Notes: generated by a model from the sequence alone, not told the origin. A stretch of 11,781 bases of DNA from MGBC113645 sp036308445 (GCA_036308445.1 JAXJVS010000002.1:1-11781); one strand, 5' to 3'. Numbered from the stretch's first letter, positions 1 through 6,640 are shown. Translations and numbers: made by a program.

Positions 1-880
1 AAGCATAACTAATTAATGGTTGTGTACCTTGTGATATCGCAGAGAATGTCATCATAACAATGTTATATATATATGTAATAACAGTATATGTAACTAAACC
101 TTCATCACCTATATAAGTAAGTATTGCATGATTAAACATAAATACGATTAAACCAGCTGATAACTCTGTTACAAAATCTGCTAATCCAATAGGAATAATA
201 CGTTTATAAATAGAAAAATCTAAATCAAACTTACACCAATGTATTGTTCCTCTTTTTCTAATAAAGTGAATAAAGAATACTGTAAAAGTTAAGAATTGAG
301 AAAGACCTGTTGCAAGTGCTGCTCCTTTAATTCCCATATGAAATATCATAATAAATACACCATCTAATACAATATTAGTAATGGCTCCAGCAATAATACC
401 TAATGTAGAAACTATAGGGAAACCATCAGTTTTTACTAATACTTCTAAAGAATAACTAACAATATAGAAGAAACTAAACCAGACTAATATACCTAAATAA
501 TCTATTACATAAGGTAATGTTGTTTCACTAGATCCAAGAAATATAGCCAATGGTTCAATAAATGTATGTGCTAATATAGTTATAATAATTCCACAAACTG
601 ATAAAAAGAAAGTATTTTTAGAAAAGGTAATATTAGCTTTTTGATGTTTTCCTTGACCTTTAAATATCGCAATTACAGTAGAGGATCCCACTGTAAATAA
701 TAATGAAAAAGCAAAGATAAAATTAGTATATGGTAATGATATATTAACAGCAGATAAAGCAGTTTCACCAACTAACTGTGCTACATATATACCATCAACC
801 ATTGTATATAAGTTAAATATCAACATTGATAATATTGATGGAATAACGAACTTTAGGAATTGTTTTTTTCTTTTATTCAT
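1..880 (-). CDS. MATE-family multidrug/Na+ antiporter, N-terminal part (runs off left edge)
   Basis: Reading the minus strand from ATG 880-878 gives 293 codons with no stop before the window edge. The product starts MNKRKKQFLKFVIPSILSML and goes on through YTMVDGIYVAQLVG, the usual first-helix region of MATE exporters (VDGIFVG-like). A charged loop (FKGQGKHQKAN) follows helix 2, and further hydrophobic segments lie near residues 90-110, 125-150, 160-185 and 190-210. A second-half start (FSIYKRIIPIGLADFVTEL) at about residue 225 repeats the fold. MATE proteins have 12 helices and about 450 residues, so roughly two thirds is present. By family it would export cationic compounds using a sodium or proton gradient; the substrate cannot be read from sequence. 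The start is fixed by an AAGGAGG ribosome binding site seven bases upstream. It is transcribed divergently from the ROK-fragment/acetyltransferase group and has a MerR-type promoter. Confidence 0.9.
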   Translation of the reverse strand, partial: MNKRKKQFLKFVIPSILSMLIFNLYTMVDGIYVAQLVGETALSAVNISLPYTNFIFAFSLLFTVGSSTVIAIFKGQGKHQKANITFSKNTFFLSVCGIIITILAHTFIEPLAIFLGSSETTLPYVIDYLGILVWFSFFYIVSYSLEVLVKTDGFPIVSTLGIIAGAITNIVLDGVFIMIFHMGIKGAALATGLSQFLTFTVFFIHFIRKRGTIHWCKFDLDFSIYKRIIPIGLADFVTELSAGLIVFMFNHAILTYIGDEGLVTYTVITYIYNIVMMTFSAISQGTQPLISYA

Positions 881-901
881 GTTTGAACCTCCTTAGCTCT
901 A

Positions 902-932
902 AATATAAACTATGGTGTAACACCAAAGTCAA
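902..932 (-). promoter_or_regulatory. MerR-type promoter/operator of the MATE gene
   Basis: On the minus strand a -35 TTGACT (932-927) and a -10 TATATT (907-902) are separated by 19 bp, longer than the normal 17. The spacer region is filled by a 21-bp dyad at 909-929: half-sites ACTATGGTGT and, reversed, ACTTTGGTGT match at 9 of 10 positions around one central base. An overlong spacer with a central dyad is the hallmark of promoters untwisted by MerR-family activators. No MerR gene is visible in the window, so the regulator is inferred; it could lie beyond the left edge. Confidence 0.7.
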
Positions 933-971
933 GAAAAAATTAAGATTAATTAATATAGAATAAAGATAATG

Positions 972-980
972 TGATATACT
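972..980 (+). promoter_or_regulatory. Extended -10 promoter for the ROK fragment/DUF1349/acetyltransferase group
   Basis: TGA followed by TATACT at 975-980 forms an extended -10 (TGN-TATAMT). No convincing -35 lies 16-18 bp upstream; a TTAATA occurs at 950-955 with a 19-bp gap. The start codon of the first reading frame follows 18 bp later. Confidence 0.45.
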
Positions 981-998
981 GCTATAAAGAGGATGATT

Positions 999-1175
999 AT
1001 GAAAACAATAGCAACAGGTAAATTAAAAGAACAGAATGATTATAAAATATCAGATTATTTATCAAGTGGTAATGAAGTTACAAAAAGAGAATTATCTAAT
1101 AAGACAGGATTAACTTTTGCGACTATTGGTAACATATTGAATCATTTTTTAAGTTCAAGTGTAGATATTTCATGA
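999..1175 (+). pseudogene. ROK-family repressor, N-terminal HTH fragment only
   Basis: The 58-residue product is a winged-helix DNA-binding segment of ROK type: a stretch near residues 22-52 reads SGNEVTKRELSNKTGLTFAT and then IGNILNHF, matching the 'plSraeLaeaTGLs.aTVs.iv..L' pattern of ROK repressors. A full ROK protein is about 300-400 residues with a sugar-kinase-like domain carrying ExGH and zinc-binding motifs; none of that is present in any frame downstream. The frame stops at 1173-1175 just where the wing should begin, and the next gene starts at once, so a deletion is likely. The start at 999 is preferred over 993 because the AAAGAGG site at 986-992 lies six bases before it. It may be dead, or a small stand-alone DNA binder still made from an intact promoter and ribosome binding site. 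Confidence 0.6.
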
Positions 1176-1203
1176 AATGGTTAAAGGAAGGATTGAAGAA
1201 ATT

Positions 1204-1794
1204 ATGAGAGAGTTTATGAAAGATAATTTATTTTGGATTAGAGAACCTAAAGAATATAGTATAGAAGATAATAAAATAACAATTATAACTGAAAAATGTA
1301 CTGATTTATGGCAAAGAACTTATTACGGTTTTCAAAATGATAATGCTCCTGTATTACAAATGAAAACAAATGAAAAATATTTTAGTTTTGTAGTTAAAAC
1401 AAGTTTTGAAAGTAAAAGACGTTTTGATCAATGTGGAGTTGTCATTTACTTAGATAGTGATAACTGGTTAAAAGGATCGATAGAGTATGAAAATGATAAG
1501 ATTCAAAGATTAGGAAGTGTTGTAACAAATCATGGATACTCAGATTGGGCCACTACTGATATAGATGCTAATGTAAAAGAAATGTGGTATAGACTTAGCA
1601 GAAGAGAAGATGATTATTGCATTGAGTGCAGTTATGATGGTAAGGAGTTTCATCAGATGAGAATTTGTCATCTTATTGAAGGAAAAGATGAAATTGTATT
1701 TGGTATATATGCATGTAGTCCAGAAGCGTCTTCATTTAAAGCTACATTTACTAATATGGAAGTCATGGATTGTCAGTGGAAGGAGCATAAATAA
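1204..1794 (+). CDS. DUF1349 family protein (concanavalin-like beta-sandwich)
   Basis: The product is about 196 residues, typical of DUF1349 (about 190-200). Recognisable family blocks, in order, are TDLWQRTYYGFQNDNAP, FSFVVKTSFESKRRFDQCGV, IYLDSDNWLKGSIEYEN, RLGSVVTNHGYSDWATTDI, EMWYRLSRREDDYCIECSYDG and IYACSPEASSFKATFTNMEV. The fold is a lectin/glucanase-like jelly roll related to C-terminal domains of family 43 glycosidases; the molecular function is unknown and no catalytic residues can be named. It has no signal peptide, so it is probably cytoplasmic. Start: 1204 has an AAGGAAGG site 12 bases upstream. An in-frame ATG at 1177 has no such site but lies one base after the stop of the ROK fragment and could be used by coupling; 1216 is also possible. 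It overlaps the next gene by one base (TAATG). Confidence 0.85.
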   Translation: MREFMKDNLFWIREPKEYSIEDNKITIITEKCTDLWQRTYYGFQNDNAPVLQMKTNEKYFSFVVKTSFESKRRFDQCGVVIYLDSDNWLKGSIEYENDKIQRLGSVVTNHGYSDWATTDIDANVKEMWYRLSRREDDYCIECSYDGKEFHQMRICHLIEGKDEIVFGIYACSPEASSFKATFTNMEVMDCQWKEHK

Positions 1795-2363
1795 TGACAG
1801 AACTAGAAAAGATGAAACTAGGAGAATGGTATGATGCGAATTTTGATAAAGAACTTTTAGACTTAAGATTAGAGGCACAGGACTTGTGTAGACAATACAG
1901 CATAACATCTTTATATGATGTGGATAAAAAGAATGACATTCTTATAAAATTATTTGGATATTTACCTGATGGTTTAACAATTATTCCTTCTTTTATGTGT
2001 GATTATGGAAAAAACATACATCTTGGAAAAGATATCTTTATCAATGCTCATTGTTATCTCATGGATGGGGCTAATATTACTATAGGAAATAATGTGTTTA
2101 TAGGACCTTATACAGGTTTTTATACATCTACACATCCATTAGATTATAAAAGAAGAAATGCTGGTCTTGAAAAAGCATTACCAATTAAAGTAGGAGATAA
2201 CTGCTGGTTAGGAGCAAATGTTTCTGTTATGCCGGGTGTAACTATTGGTAATGGTTGTGTTATTGCAGCAGGTAGTGTAGTAACTAAAGATGTATCAGAT
2301 AATACGATGGTAGCGGGAGTGCCTGCTAAAATTATAAAGAAGATTGAACAAGAAGCTGAATAA
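1794..2363 (+). CDS. maa: Maltose/galactoside-type sugar O-acetyltransferase
   Basis: The 189-residue protein is full length for the LacA/Maa branch of hexapeptide acetyltransferases. Residues about 4-58 form the Mac capping domain (EKMKLGEWYDANFDKEL). From about 60 on come left-handed beta-helix hexapeptide turns (IHLGKD, ITIGNNVFIGPYT). The catalytic histidine is H114 in TSTHPLD, equivalent to LacA H115. The C-terminal block GDNCWLGANVSVMPGVTIG, AAGSVVTKDV and AGVPAKIIKKI is diagnostic. It transfers acetyl from acetyl-CoA to the 6-hydroxyl of a sugar, often as detoxification of non-metabolised sugars; the exact sugar is not readable. The start codon overlaps the stop of the DUF1349 gene, so the two are translationally coupled. 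The symbol is by family resemblance; lacA-like or nodL-like are alternatives. Confidence 0.9.
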   Translation: MTELEKMKLGEWYDANFDKELLDLRLEAQDLCRQYSITSLYDVDKKNDILIKLFGYLPDGLTIIPSFMCDYGKNIHLGKDIFINAHCYLMDGANITIGNNVFIGPYTGFYTSTHPLDYKRRNAGLEKALPIKVGDNCWLGANVSVMPGVTIGNGCVIAAGSVVTKDVSDNTMVAGVPAKIIKKIEQEAE

Positions 2364-2372
2364 GCTTCTTTT
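2350..2372 (+). terminator. Rho-independent terminator overlapping the acetyltransferase stop codon
   Basis: AAGAAGC (2350-2356) pairs with GCTTCTT (2364-2370) over a 7-base loop containing the stop codon; the T run continues to 2372. The stem is short and the T tract modest, so it may be leaky. Confidence 0.55.
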
Positions 2373-2414
2373 AATTATGCTTAAAAAGCATTGTTTTTAA
2401 TTCGAGATAGGTAT

Positions 2415-2443
2415 TAGACATTATATTAATATTTGTATATGAT
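2415..2443 (+). promoter_or_regulatory. Promoter of the MFS transporter gene
   Basis: TAGACA at 2415-2420 and TATGAT at 2438-2443, spaced exactly 17 bp, lie 24 bp before the start codon at 2468. Both hexamers match consensus at 5 of 6 positions. Confidence 0.65.
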
Positions 2444-2467
2444 ATTCTTGAAGAGGGAGGAATGTTT

Positions 2468-3679
2468 ATGAGGAATAAAAGTATTAAACATTGGATAATT
2501 CTTATCTTATGTTGTGGATTATCTGGTTCATCAATTGGTGTCTGTATAAATACATCAGGTGTATTTTATACTCCAGTTTCAGAATCTTTAGGAATATTAA
2601 GAGGTTCTTTTGCAATGCATATGACTATTTTCTCTATGGTTACTGCAATATCTTCTTTGTTTATTCCAAAGTTAATGTCTAAATTTAATTATAAATTATT
2701 ATTAACTATAGGTGTTGTTGTTGGTGTTCTTTCTACAGCTGCTATGGGATTGGTAGAAACAATACCAATGTTTTATGTTTTAGGAGCATTAAGGGGACTT
2801 AGCACTAGTTTATTTGCGATAGTTCCATTAACTATGATTATTAATCATTGGTTTGTAGAAAAACATGGTTTAGCGACTTCAATTGTATTAAGTTTTAGTG
2901 GTATTATGGGTTCTATTTTATCACCAGTATTATCTACCATTATTGCTTCTTATGGATGGCAAGTAGGGTATTATGTAAAAGCATTCATTATATTAATATT
3001 ATGTTTACCTACAGTTATCTATCCTTTTCATTTGGATCCTAGACAAGATAATTTATTACCATATGGTTATGTAGAACAAGAATTAGTAACACAAGAAAAA
3101 TCTACTGTTAGATTCAATTTCATCTCTATTTCATTTCTTTGTTTCTTTATTTTTGGGTTATTATGTAGCTGTATTACAAGTGTTACTCAACATTTGCCTG
3201 GATATGGAGAATCTATTGGTTATAATGCTACAACTGCTGCAATGTTGTTATCAGCTGGTATGATAGGGAATATTGTTTCTAAATTAGTATTAGGGACATT
3301 AAGTGATATGATTGGTGCTTTAAAAGCAACTCTTGTTATTATTTTGGTACATATTATTGGAGTTATACTATTAATGTTAGGATTATCTCCAGGATTCAGT
3401 ATCATTGGAGGATTTTTCTTTGGTTCATCATATGGACTTGGAGCAGTAGCGTTACCTTTACTAACAAAATATTTCTTTGGTATAGAAAAATATTCGCTAG
3501 TATTTCCTAAGATTTCTTTTGCCTCTAACTTAGGAGCTGCAATTTCAATATCAATGGTTGGATATATCTATGATTTCTTTGGTTCGTATGTGTATGCCTT
3601 TATTTTAGTCTTATTGATGATAAGTATATGTATAATTATGTTAAATATCACAAATAAAAGTATAAAAAAGAGGATATAG
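2468..3679 (+). CDS. Major facilitator superfamily transporter
   Basis: The 403-residue protein has about 12 hydrophobic helices in two sets of six, split by a charged central stretch at about residues 190-215 (LDPRQDNLLPYGYVEQELVT). Helix 1 is roughly 9-30 (IILILCCGLSGSSIGVC). The loop after helix 2 (PKLMSKFNYK) stands in for the MFS motif A, and RGLSTSLFAIVPLTMIINHW matches the helix-4 region. The C-half has KLVLGTLSDMIG, the expected GxLaDriG-type repeat. The layout resembles monocarboxylate/oxalate:formate or CynX-like uptake carriers, but no substrate can be assigned. Start at 2468 rather than 2462, because GAGGGAGG (2453-2460) lies seven bases before 2468. It has its own promoter and terminator, so it is probably transcribed alone although it follows the acetyltransferase. 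Confidence 0.88.
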   Translation: MRNKSIKHWIILILCCGLSGSSIGVCINTSGVFYTPVSESLGILRGSFAMHMTIFSMVTAISSLFIPKLMSKFNYKLLLTIGVVVGVLSTAAMGLVETIPMFYVLGALRGLSTSLFAIVPLTMIINHWFVEKHGLATSIVLSFSGIMGSILSPVLSTIIASYGWQVGYYVKAFIILILCLPTVIYPFHLDPRQDNLLPYGYVEQELVTQEKSTVRFNFISISFLCFFIFGLLCSCITSVTQHLPGYGESIGYNATTAAMLLSAGMIGNIVSKLVLGTLSDMIGALKATLVIILVHIIGVILLMLGLSPGFSIIGGFFFGSSYGLGAVALPLLTKYFFGIEKYSLVFPKISFASNLGAAISISMVGYIYDFFGSYVYAFILVLLMISICIIMLNITNKSIKKRI

Positions 3680-3693
3680 AGTATACTAATAAC

Positions 3694-3747
3694 GACAGAT
3701 GAATTATCTGTCAAGCATTCATAGTTTTTTGAGGAGTAACCTCAAAG
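3694..3747 (+). repeat. Two small hairpins in the 3' untranslated region of the MFS gene
   Basis: GACAGAT (3694-3700) and ATCTGTC (3706-3712) form a perfect 7-bp stem with a 5-base loop. TTTGAGG (3728-3734) and CCTCAAA (3740-3746) form a second perfect 7-bp stem. Both precede the terminator. Their role is unknown; they may stabilise the 3' end or belong to a longer structured RNA. Confidence 0.5.
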
Positions 3748-3750
3748 AAG

Positions 3751-3778
3751 AAGCAGAAGAGAGCCTTCTGCTTTTTTT
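3751..3778 (+). terminator. Rho-independent terminator of the MFS gene
   Basis: AAGCAGAAG (3751-3759) pairs with CTTCTGCTT (3765-3773) around a 5-base loop, and T residues run to 3778. The stem is strong for this genome. Confidence 0.85.
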
Positions 3779-3779
3779 G

Positions 3780-4058
3780 TTTTGTATAAACTTGTATTAG
3801 CATATTATTTATAATATGATGTGCATGTAAAGTCCCACCTCCTTGCATTGGAGGAAAAGTGAGGAATATTATAATGCATGATAAGTACCAATTGGCCTTA
3901 AGCTTATTTTGAATTTGTTTCACAAAAGTTCACTCCAACAATGTAGGATGAAGAAATGAGAGACTATTATAAAGAAGAGAGATTGTATTAGAGTCTTGTT
4001 ATCACTTATAAGTATAGATTGTCTAAATATGAAATAATTAATGATAATAGTTAGATAT
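3780..4058. other. Intergenic DNA with hairpins, no recognised gene
   Basis: No credible gene in either direction. There is a perfect AT-only dyad ATATTAT-TT-ATAATAT (3802-3817), a GC-rich hairpin CCTCC (3838-3842)/GGAGG (3850-3854) set in DNA richer in GC than its surroundings, a 10-bp palindrome ACTTATAAGT (4004-4013), and AGACT/AGTCT arms around 3961-3995. The stretch 3830-3900 looks unlike ordinary spacer and might be a decayed mobile element or a small RNA, but nothing in it is recognised. Confidence 0.4.
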
Positions 4059-4086
4059 TTGATTTTGAATTTGTTATTGTTATAAT
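4059..4086 (+). promoter_or_regulatory. Promoter of the SDR gene
   Basis: TTGATT (4059-4064) and a perfect TATAAT (4081-4086) are 16 bp apart, and TGT directly before the -10 makes it an extended -10. The start codon follows 21 bp later. Confidence 0.7.
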
Positions 4087-4107
4087 TGAGAAAAAGGGGA
4101 AAGAAAT

Positions 4108-4845
4108 ATGAAGAAAGGTGTTTTAGTTACTGGTGGTGCTCATGGGATTGGAAGACAGATATGTTTAGATTTTCTGCATGAGGATTATGCAGTTTGTTTT
4201 ATGGATATTAATGAAAGTGCTAAAGAGTTAGAAGATAAAAACCTATATTTTTATCACGGTGATGTTAAGGATAAAGAAAACTTAGCAAGTTTTGTCTCTT
4301 TTGCATTAGAAAGAATGGGTAGAATTGATGTTCTGGTTAATAATGCTTGTTATGGTAAGGGTGGTCTTTTAACGAATGCTAGTTATGAAGATTTTGATGA
4401 AGTATTATCCGTGGGGTTAAAAGCTCCATATGAGCTTACTAGATTATGTAAAGAAGAATTAATTAAGAATAAAGGTAGAATAGTGAATATAGCATCATCA
4501 CGTTATGCTCAATCAGAGCCTAATAGTGAATGTTATGCTAGTGCTAAAGGTGGTATTGTTGCTTTGACTCATGCTAGTGCTATGTCACTTGCACCTGATG
4601 TATTGGTCAATGCGATTGCTCCTGGATGGATTCAAGTAAGTGATTATGAAATTAGTGATACTGATAAAGCATCTATACCTGCCGGTAAAGTAGGAAAATC
4701 TAGTGATATATCATCAATGGTACTATATTTATGTAAACAGTCATTCATGACTGGCGAAACAATAACTATTGATGGTGGTATGAATAAAAGAATGATTTAC
4801 CATAATGATTGGAATTGGCAGTATAATAAAGATGAGGAGGATTAA
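4108..4845 (+). CDS. Short-chain dehydrogenase/reductase (classical SDR)
   Basis: The 245-residue protein is full length for classical SDRs. The NAD(P)-binding glycine motif TGGAHGIG is at residues 8-15; an acidic residue after beta-2 (CFMDIN) suggests NAD(H) preference. The NNAG structural motif reads NNAC, a mild variant. Catalytic serine is in NIASS (S130/S131) and the YxxxK pair is Y143-K147 in YASAKGG. PGW and TGETITIDGGM close the fold as usual. It oxidises or reduces an alcohol/ketone; the substrate is not predictable. The C-terminal tail (MIYHNDWNWQYNKDEED) is longer than in FabG-type enzymes. AAAAGGGGAAAG lies just upstream of the start. It stands alone between its own promoter and terminator, and fatty-acid genes are absent nearby, which argues against a FabG role. 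Confidence 0.9.
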   Translation: MKKGVLVTGGAHGIGRQICLDFLHEDYAVCFMDINESAKELEDKNLYFYHGDVKDKENLASFVSFALERMGRIDVLVNNACYGKGGLLTNASYEDFDEVLSVGLKAPYELTRLCKEELIKNKGRIVNIASSRYAQSEPNSECYASAKGGIVALTHASAMSLAPDVLVNAIAPGWIQVSDYEISDTDKASIPAGKVGKSSDISSMVLYLCKQSFMTGETITIDGGMNKRMIYHNDWNWQYNKDEED

Positions 4846-4867
4846 TTAATCTTCCTCATCTTCTTTT
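4831..4867 (+). terminator. Terminator built into the last codons of the SDR gene
   Basis: A 30-nt inverted repeat spans 4831-4860: GATGAGGAG pairs with TTCCTCATC (one G-U), and the inner GATTAA/TTAATC continues the dyad. The left arm encodes the terminal Asp-Glu-Glu-Asp codons and the stop. TTCTTTT follows at 4861-4867. The opposite strand is followed by TTTATTATA, so weak bidirectional use is possible. Confidence 0.75.
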
Positions 4868-5064
4868 ATGATATGTCATATTGAAATTCTTCCAGTTTCA
4901 ATGGCATCAAAGGATATTTAATACAATCATTGATTTTATATATAAGAATATAAAACATATAGATTTATTTAATAATTACAGAAAGATACATAGTTGCAGG
5001 GTGAATAAAGTATAAGTAAGTTTTTATAGTAGTGAGGTTAGCAGTTATTTGGTAGTAGGATAAT
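4868..5064. other. AT-rich intergenic DNA without a recognised gene
   Basis: All frames are closed by frequent stops and no protein homology is visible. The one structure seen is a hairpin at 4875-4907: ATTGAAA (4880-4886) pairs with TTTCAAT (4896-4902), and flanking ATGTC/GGCAT can extend the stem past a 2-base bulge. It follows the SDR terminator and has no clear role. Confidence 0.4.
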
Positions 5065-5093
5065 TTGATTTATTGTATGAGATGTTTTATAAT
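5065..5093 (+). promoter_or_regulatory. Promoter-like sequence, probably the original promoter of the yybS-dnaB operon
   Basis: TTGATT (5065-5070), a 17-bp spacer and a perfect TATAAT (5088-5093) point toward yybS. No plus-strand gene follows before the IS element, so the natural target is the operon now 1.6 kb downstream. In DNA this AT-rich, chance matches occur; the assignment to the operon is inference. Confidence 0.45.
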
Positions 5094-5103
5094 CATATGT
5101 ATT

Positions 5104-5149
5104 AAAAAAGCCAACTATAAATAAATCAAGCAAAAATTTATAAAGTTGA
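5104..5149 (-). terminator. Terminator-like hairpin facing the transposase gene
   Basis: Read on the minus strand, TCAACTTTATAAA (5149-5137) pairs with TTTATAGTTGG (5121-5111), with a two-base bulge, and CTTTTTT follows (5110-5104). It could stop transcripts coming from the transposase. On the plus strand the same hairpin would lie about ten bases into a transcript from the 5065-5093 promoter and is followed by TTTT, so an attenuator role is an alternative. Confidence 0.45.
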
Positions 5150-5262
5150 GTTTTCTGATTTTGAACATTGAAAAGTGAATATGTACTAATTACTCCTAAA
5201 AAAGAGTGCACTAAAAAGAACTATGTAAAATAGCCTTTTTCGCATTTTGCTGTATGTTTTTA

Positions 5263-6447
5263 TTATTTAAGTAAAGATGCATCAAACCCTTTATTATCTG
5301 GATCATTAAGTAGTTTAAAAAGAACTCTTAAAAGTTTTCTAACTACATGTCCGGATGCGCATCTATGTGATTTGACTTCTGAACGTTTTCGTTTATAATA
5401 GGTATTGAAAGTGGAATTGTTTTGACATAAAGGCAGTACAGTCTGATATAAGGATTTTCTTAAATACGGAGAACCTCTTTTGGATATAGAACCTCTAGAT
5501 GAGTTGAATTCTCCAGAGTCATATACAGATGGGTCAACGCCTGCATATGCAATCAGCTGTTTATGACTGTTAAATTGTTTTATGTCGTTAATTTCACTTA
5601 AAATACTAAGTCCTGTAATATAGCCTATTCCAGGAACAGTGAAGATGGGAGAATTTAGGGTGTTAGCTAATTCTTCTATCTTTTTTTTATAATCTGAAAG
5701 CTGTTCTTCAATTAATTCGATGATGTTCACTAATTGACTGATTTCAAAAACAGCAGTTTCATTGTGACATCCAATTGATTTTTTCGCTGAATCTTTTAAA
5801 GCTGCTGCATCAACTTTGACTTTGACACCTTTACCTTTTGGATTCAAAACATTCTTTAAATGAGTAAGATGAGTCCTGGAAACGTTATATGCACTGCCAA
5901 ATTCCTTTAAAACAGCCATATAAGCTTTGGAATACTTAGTTTTAAAAATTGTGTTATATTCAGGAAAAACGATGTCAATCTGTTTCTGAAGCTGATTTTT
6001 AAATTTGTTTAGGTCTTCCATTCTGGAATGATAGTTTCTGGTAAGCTCTTTAGCCTGATTCATCTTCAGTTTTTGTTTGGTAAGGATTGTATAATTCTGA
6101 TCCTTATCCATAAGAACTCTGGCGATAACAGCAGTATCGATTTTATCAGTTTTCGTTTTGCGAATATTCTTTTTTGCTTCATTTTTAGTGACAATCGGAT
6201 TAATAAGAGCGACATTACATTTCTTTTCAAGAAGAAAATGAATAAGATTATCACCGTAATGTCCAGTTGATTCAAGACCTATAAGATGTTTGGTGCGACA
6301 GTATTTTTTGATCGTTGAATAGAATTGATTATAACCGTCAGAGTTATTATCAAAATAGAATGGTTTAACTAGAATTTCACCAGTTCGATCATCTGTAACA
6401 GATGCACAGTGATGAAACTTGGCGATATCGATAGGTATGATTTTCAT
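5263..6447 (-). CDS. IS110-family transposase (bridge-RNA-guided recombinase)
   Basis: The 394-residue protein is full length. The N-terminal RuvC-like DEDD domain shows D7 (IPIDIAK), E59 (GLESTGHYG), D101 and D104 (KTDKIDTAVIARVL). A coiled-coil stretch lies near residues 130-165 and 235-265. The C-terminal Transposase_20 domain has FTVPGIGYITGLSILSEI (269-286), LIAYAGVDPSVYDSGEF with the likely nucleophile S311, and the ISKRGSPYLRK block (321-331). In this family the DEDD domain and the serine form a composite active site, guided by a bridge RNA that pairs with both donor and target DNA. AAAGGA lies 10 bases before the ATG. No frameshift or missing catalytic residue is seen, so it is probably active. 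Confidence 0.96.
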   Translation of the reverse strand: MKIIPIDIAKFHHCASVTDDRTGEILVKPFYFDNNSDGYNQFYSTIKKYCRTKHLIGLESTGHYGDNLIHFLLEKKCNVALINPIVTKNEAKKNIRKTKTDKIDTAVIARVLMDKDQNYTILTKQKLKMNQAKELTRNYHSRMEDLNKFKNQLQKQIDIVFPEYNTIFKTKYSKAYMAVLKEFGSAYNVSRTHLTHLKNVLNPKGKGVKVKVDAAALKDSAKKSIGCHNETAVFEISQLVNIIELIEEQLSDYKKKIEELANTLNSPIFTVPGIGYITGLSILSEINDIKQFNSHKQLIAYAGVDPSVYDSGEFNSSRGSISKRGSPYLRKSLYQTVLPLCQNNSTFNTYYKRKRSEVKSHRCASGHVVRKLLRVLFKLLNDPDNKGFDASLLK

Positions 6448-6473
6448 AAAAAATAATTCCTTTCATAAATTTT

Positions 6474-6627
6474 GTGAAATGCTCTGCACACAAGTGTATA
6501 GCACTTAGCCTAGTGACAAATTCTGATTCAAAGACCAATCCAACTAATAGAAGTTAACTATACTCATGTGGCTTTAGACTTTTTAAGGTAGTCGAGCTAC
6601 AAGGAGACAACAAAGTACACATTTCAC
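6474..6627 (-). ncRNA. Predicted bridge RNA of the IS110 element
   Basis: The DNA upstream of the transposase is less AT-rich than its surroundings and full of hairpins. The predicted 154-nt RNA starts at G6627, seven bases after a TATAAT. Its ends pair: GUGAAAUG (6627-6620) with CAUUUCAC (6481-6474), extended by GUAC (6618-6615)/GUGC (6489-6486). Inside are CUUU/AAAG (6615-6612 with 6575-6572, an alternative to the last pairing) around a loop capped by GUAG-CUCGA-CUAC (6600-6588); then AAAGCCA (6575-6569)/UGGUCUUU (6537-6530, one bulge) around an internal loop with AUAG/CUAU or AACU/AGUU; then AAGUG-CUAUA-CACUU (6506-6492). Stem, target loop and donor loop in this order are the bridge-RNA plan of IS110-group elements such as IS621. 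Some pairings exclude each other, so the fold is a model. Confidence 0.6.
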
Positions 6628-6634
6628 TATTTGT

Positions 6635-6640
6635 ATTATA
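6635..6640 (-). promoter_or_regulatory. -10 box for the bridge RNA/transposase transcript
   Basis: TATAAT on the minus strand (6640-6635) is followed by seven bases and then G6627, the first base of the closing stem. No good -35 lies 16-18 bp upstream in the present flank. In a circular form joining the two proposed ends, a TTTACA from the transposase-distal end would lie 21 bp upstream, too far for a normal promoter. Confidence 0.45.

Noticed and set aside
3711..3923. A 70-codon minus-strand frame over the MFS terminator region
   Set aside because: It starts at GTG without a ribosome binding site, runs through the terminator hairpins and a poly-A stretch giving K/F-rich residues, and resembles no family.
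6028..6275. Two frames of 69-80 codons (one on each strand) inside the transposase gene
   Set aside because: They are out-of-frame shadows of a well-conserved transposase, with no ribosome binding sites.
5174..6628. Degenerate inverted repeats as terminal repeats of the IS (AGTGAATATGTACT against AGTGAAATGTGTACT)
   Set aside because: Alignment needs gaps, IS110-group elements usually lack terminal repeats, and on the right the sequence is better explained as the 5' stem of the RNA.
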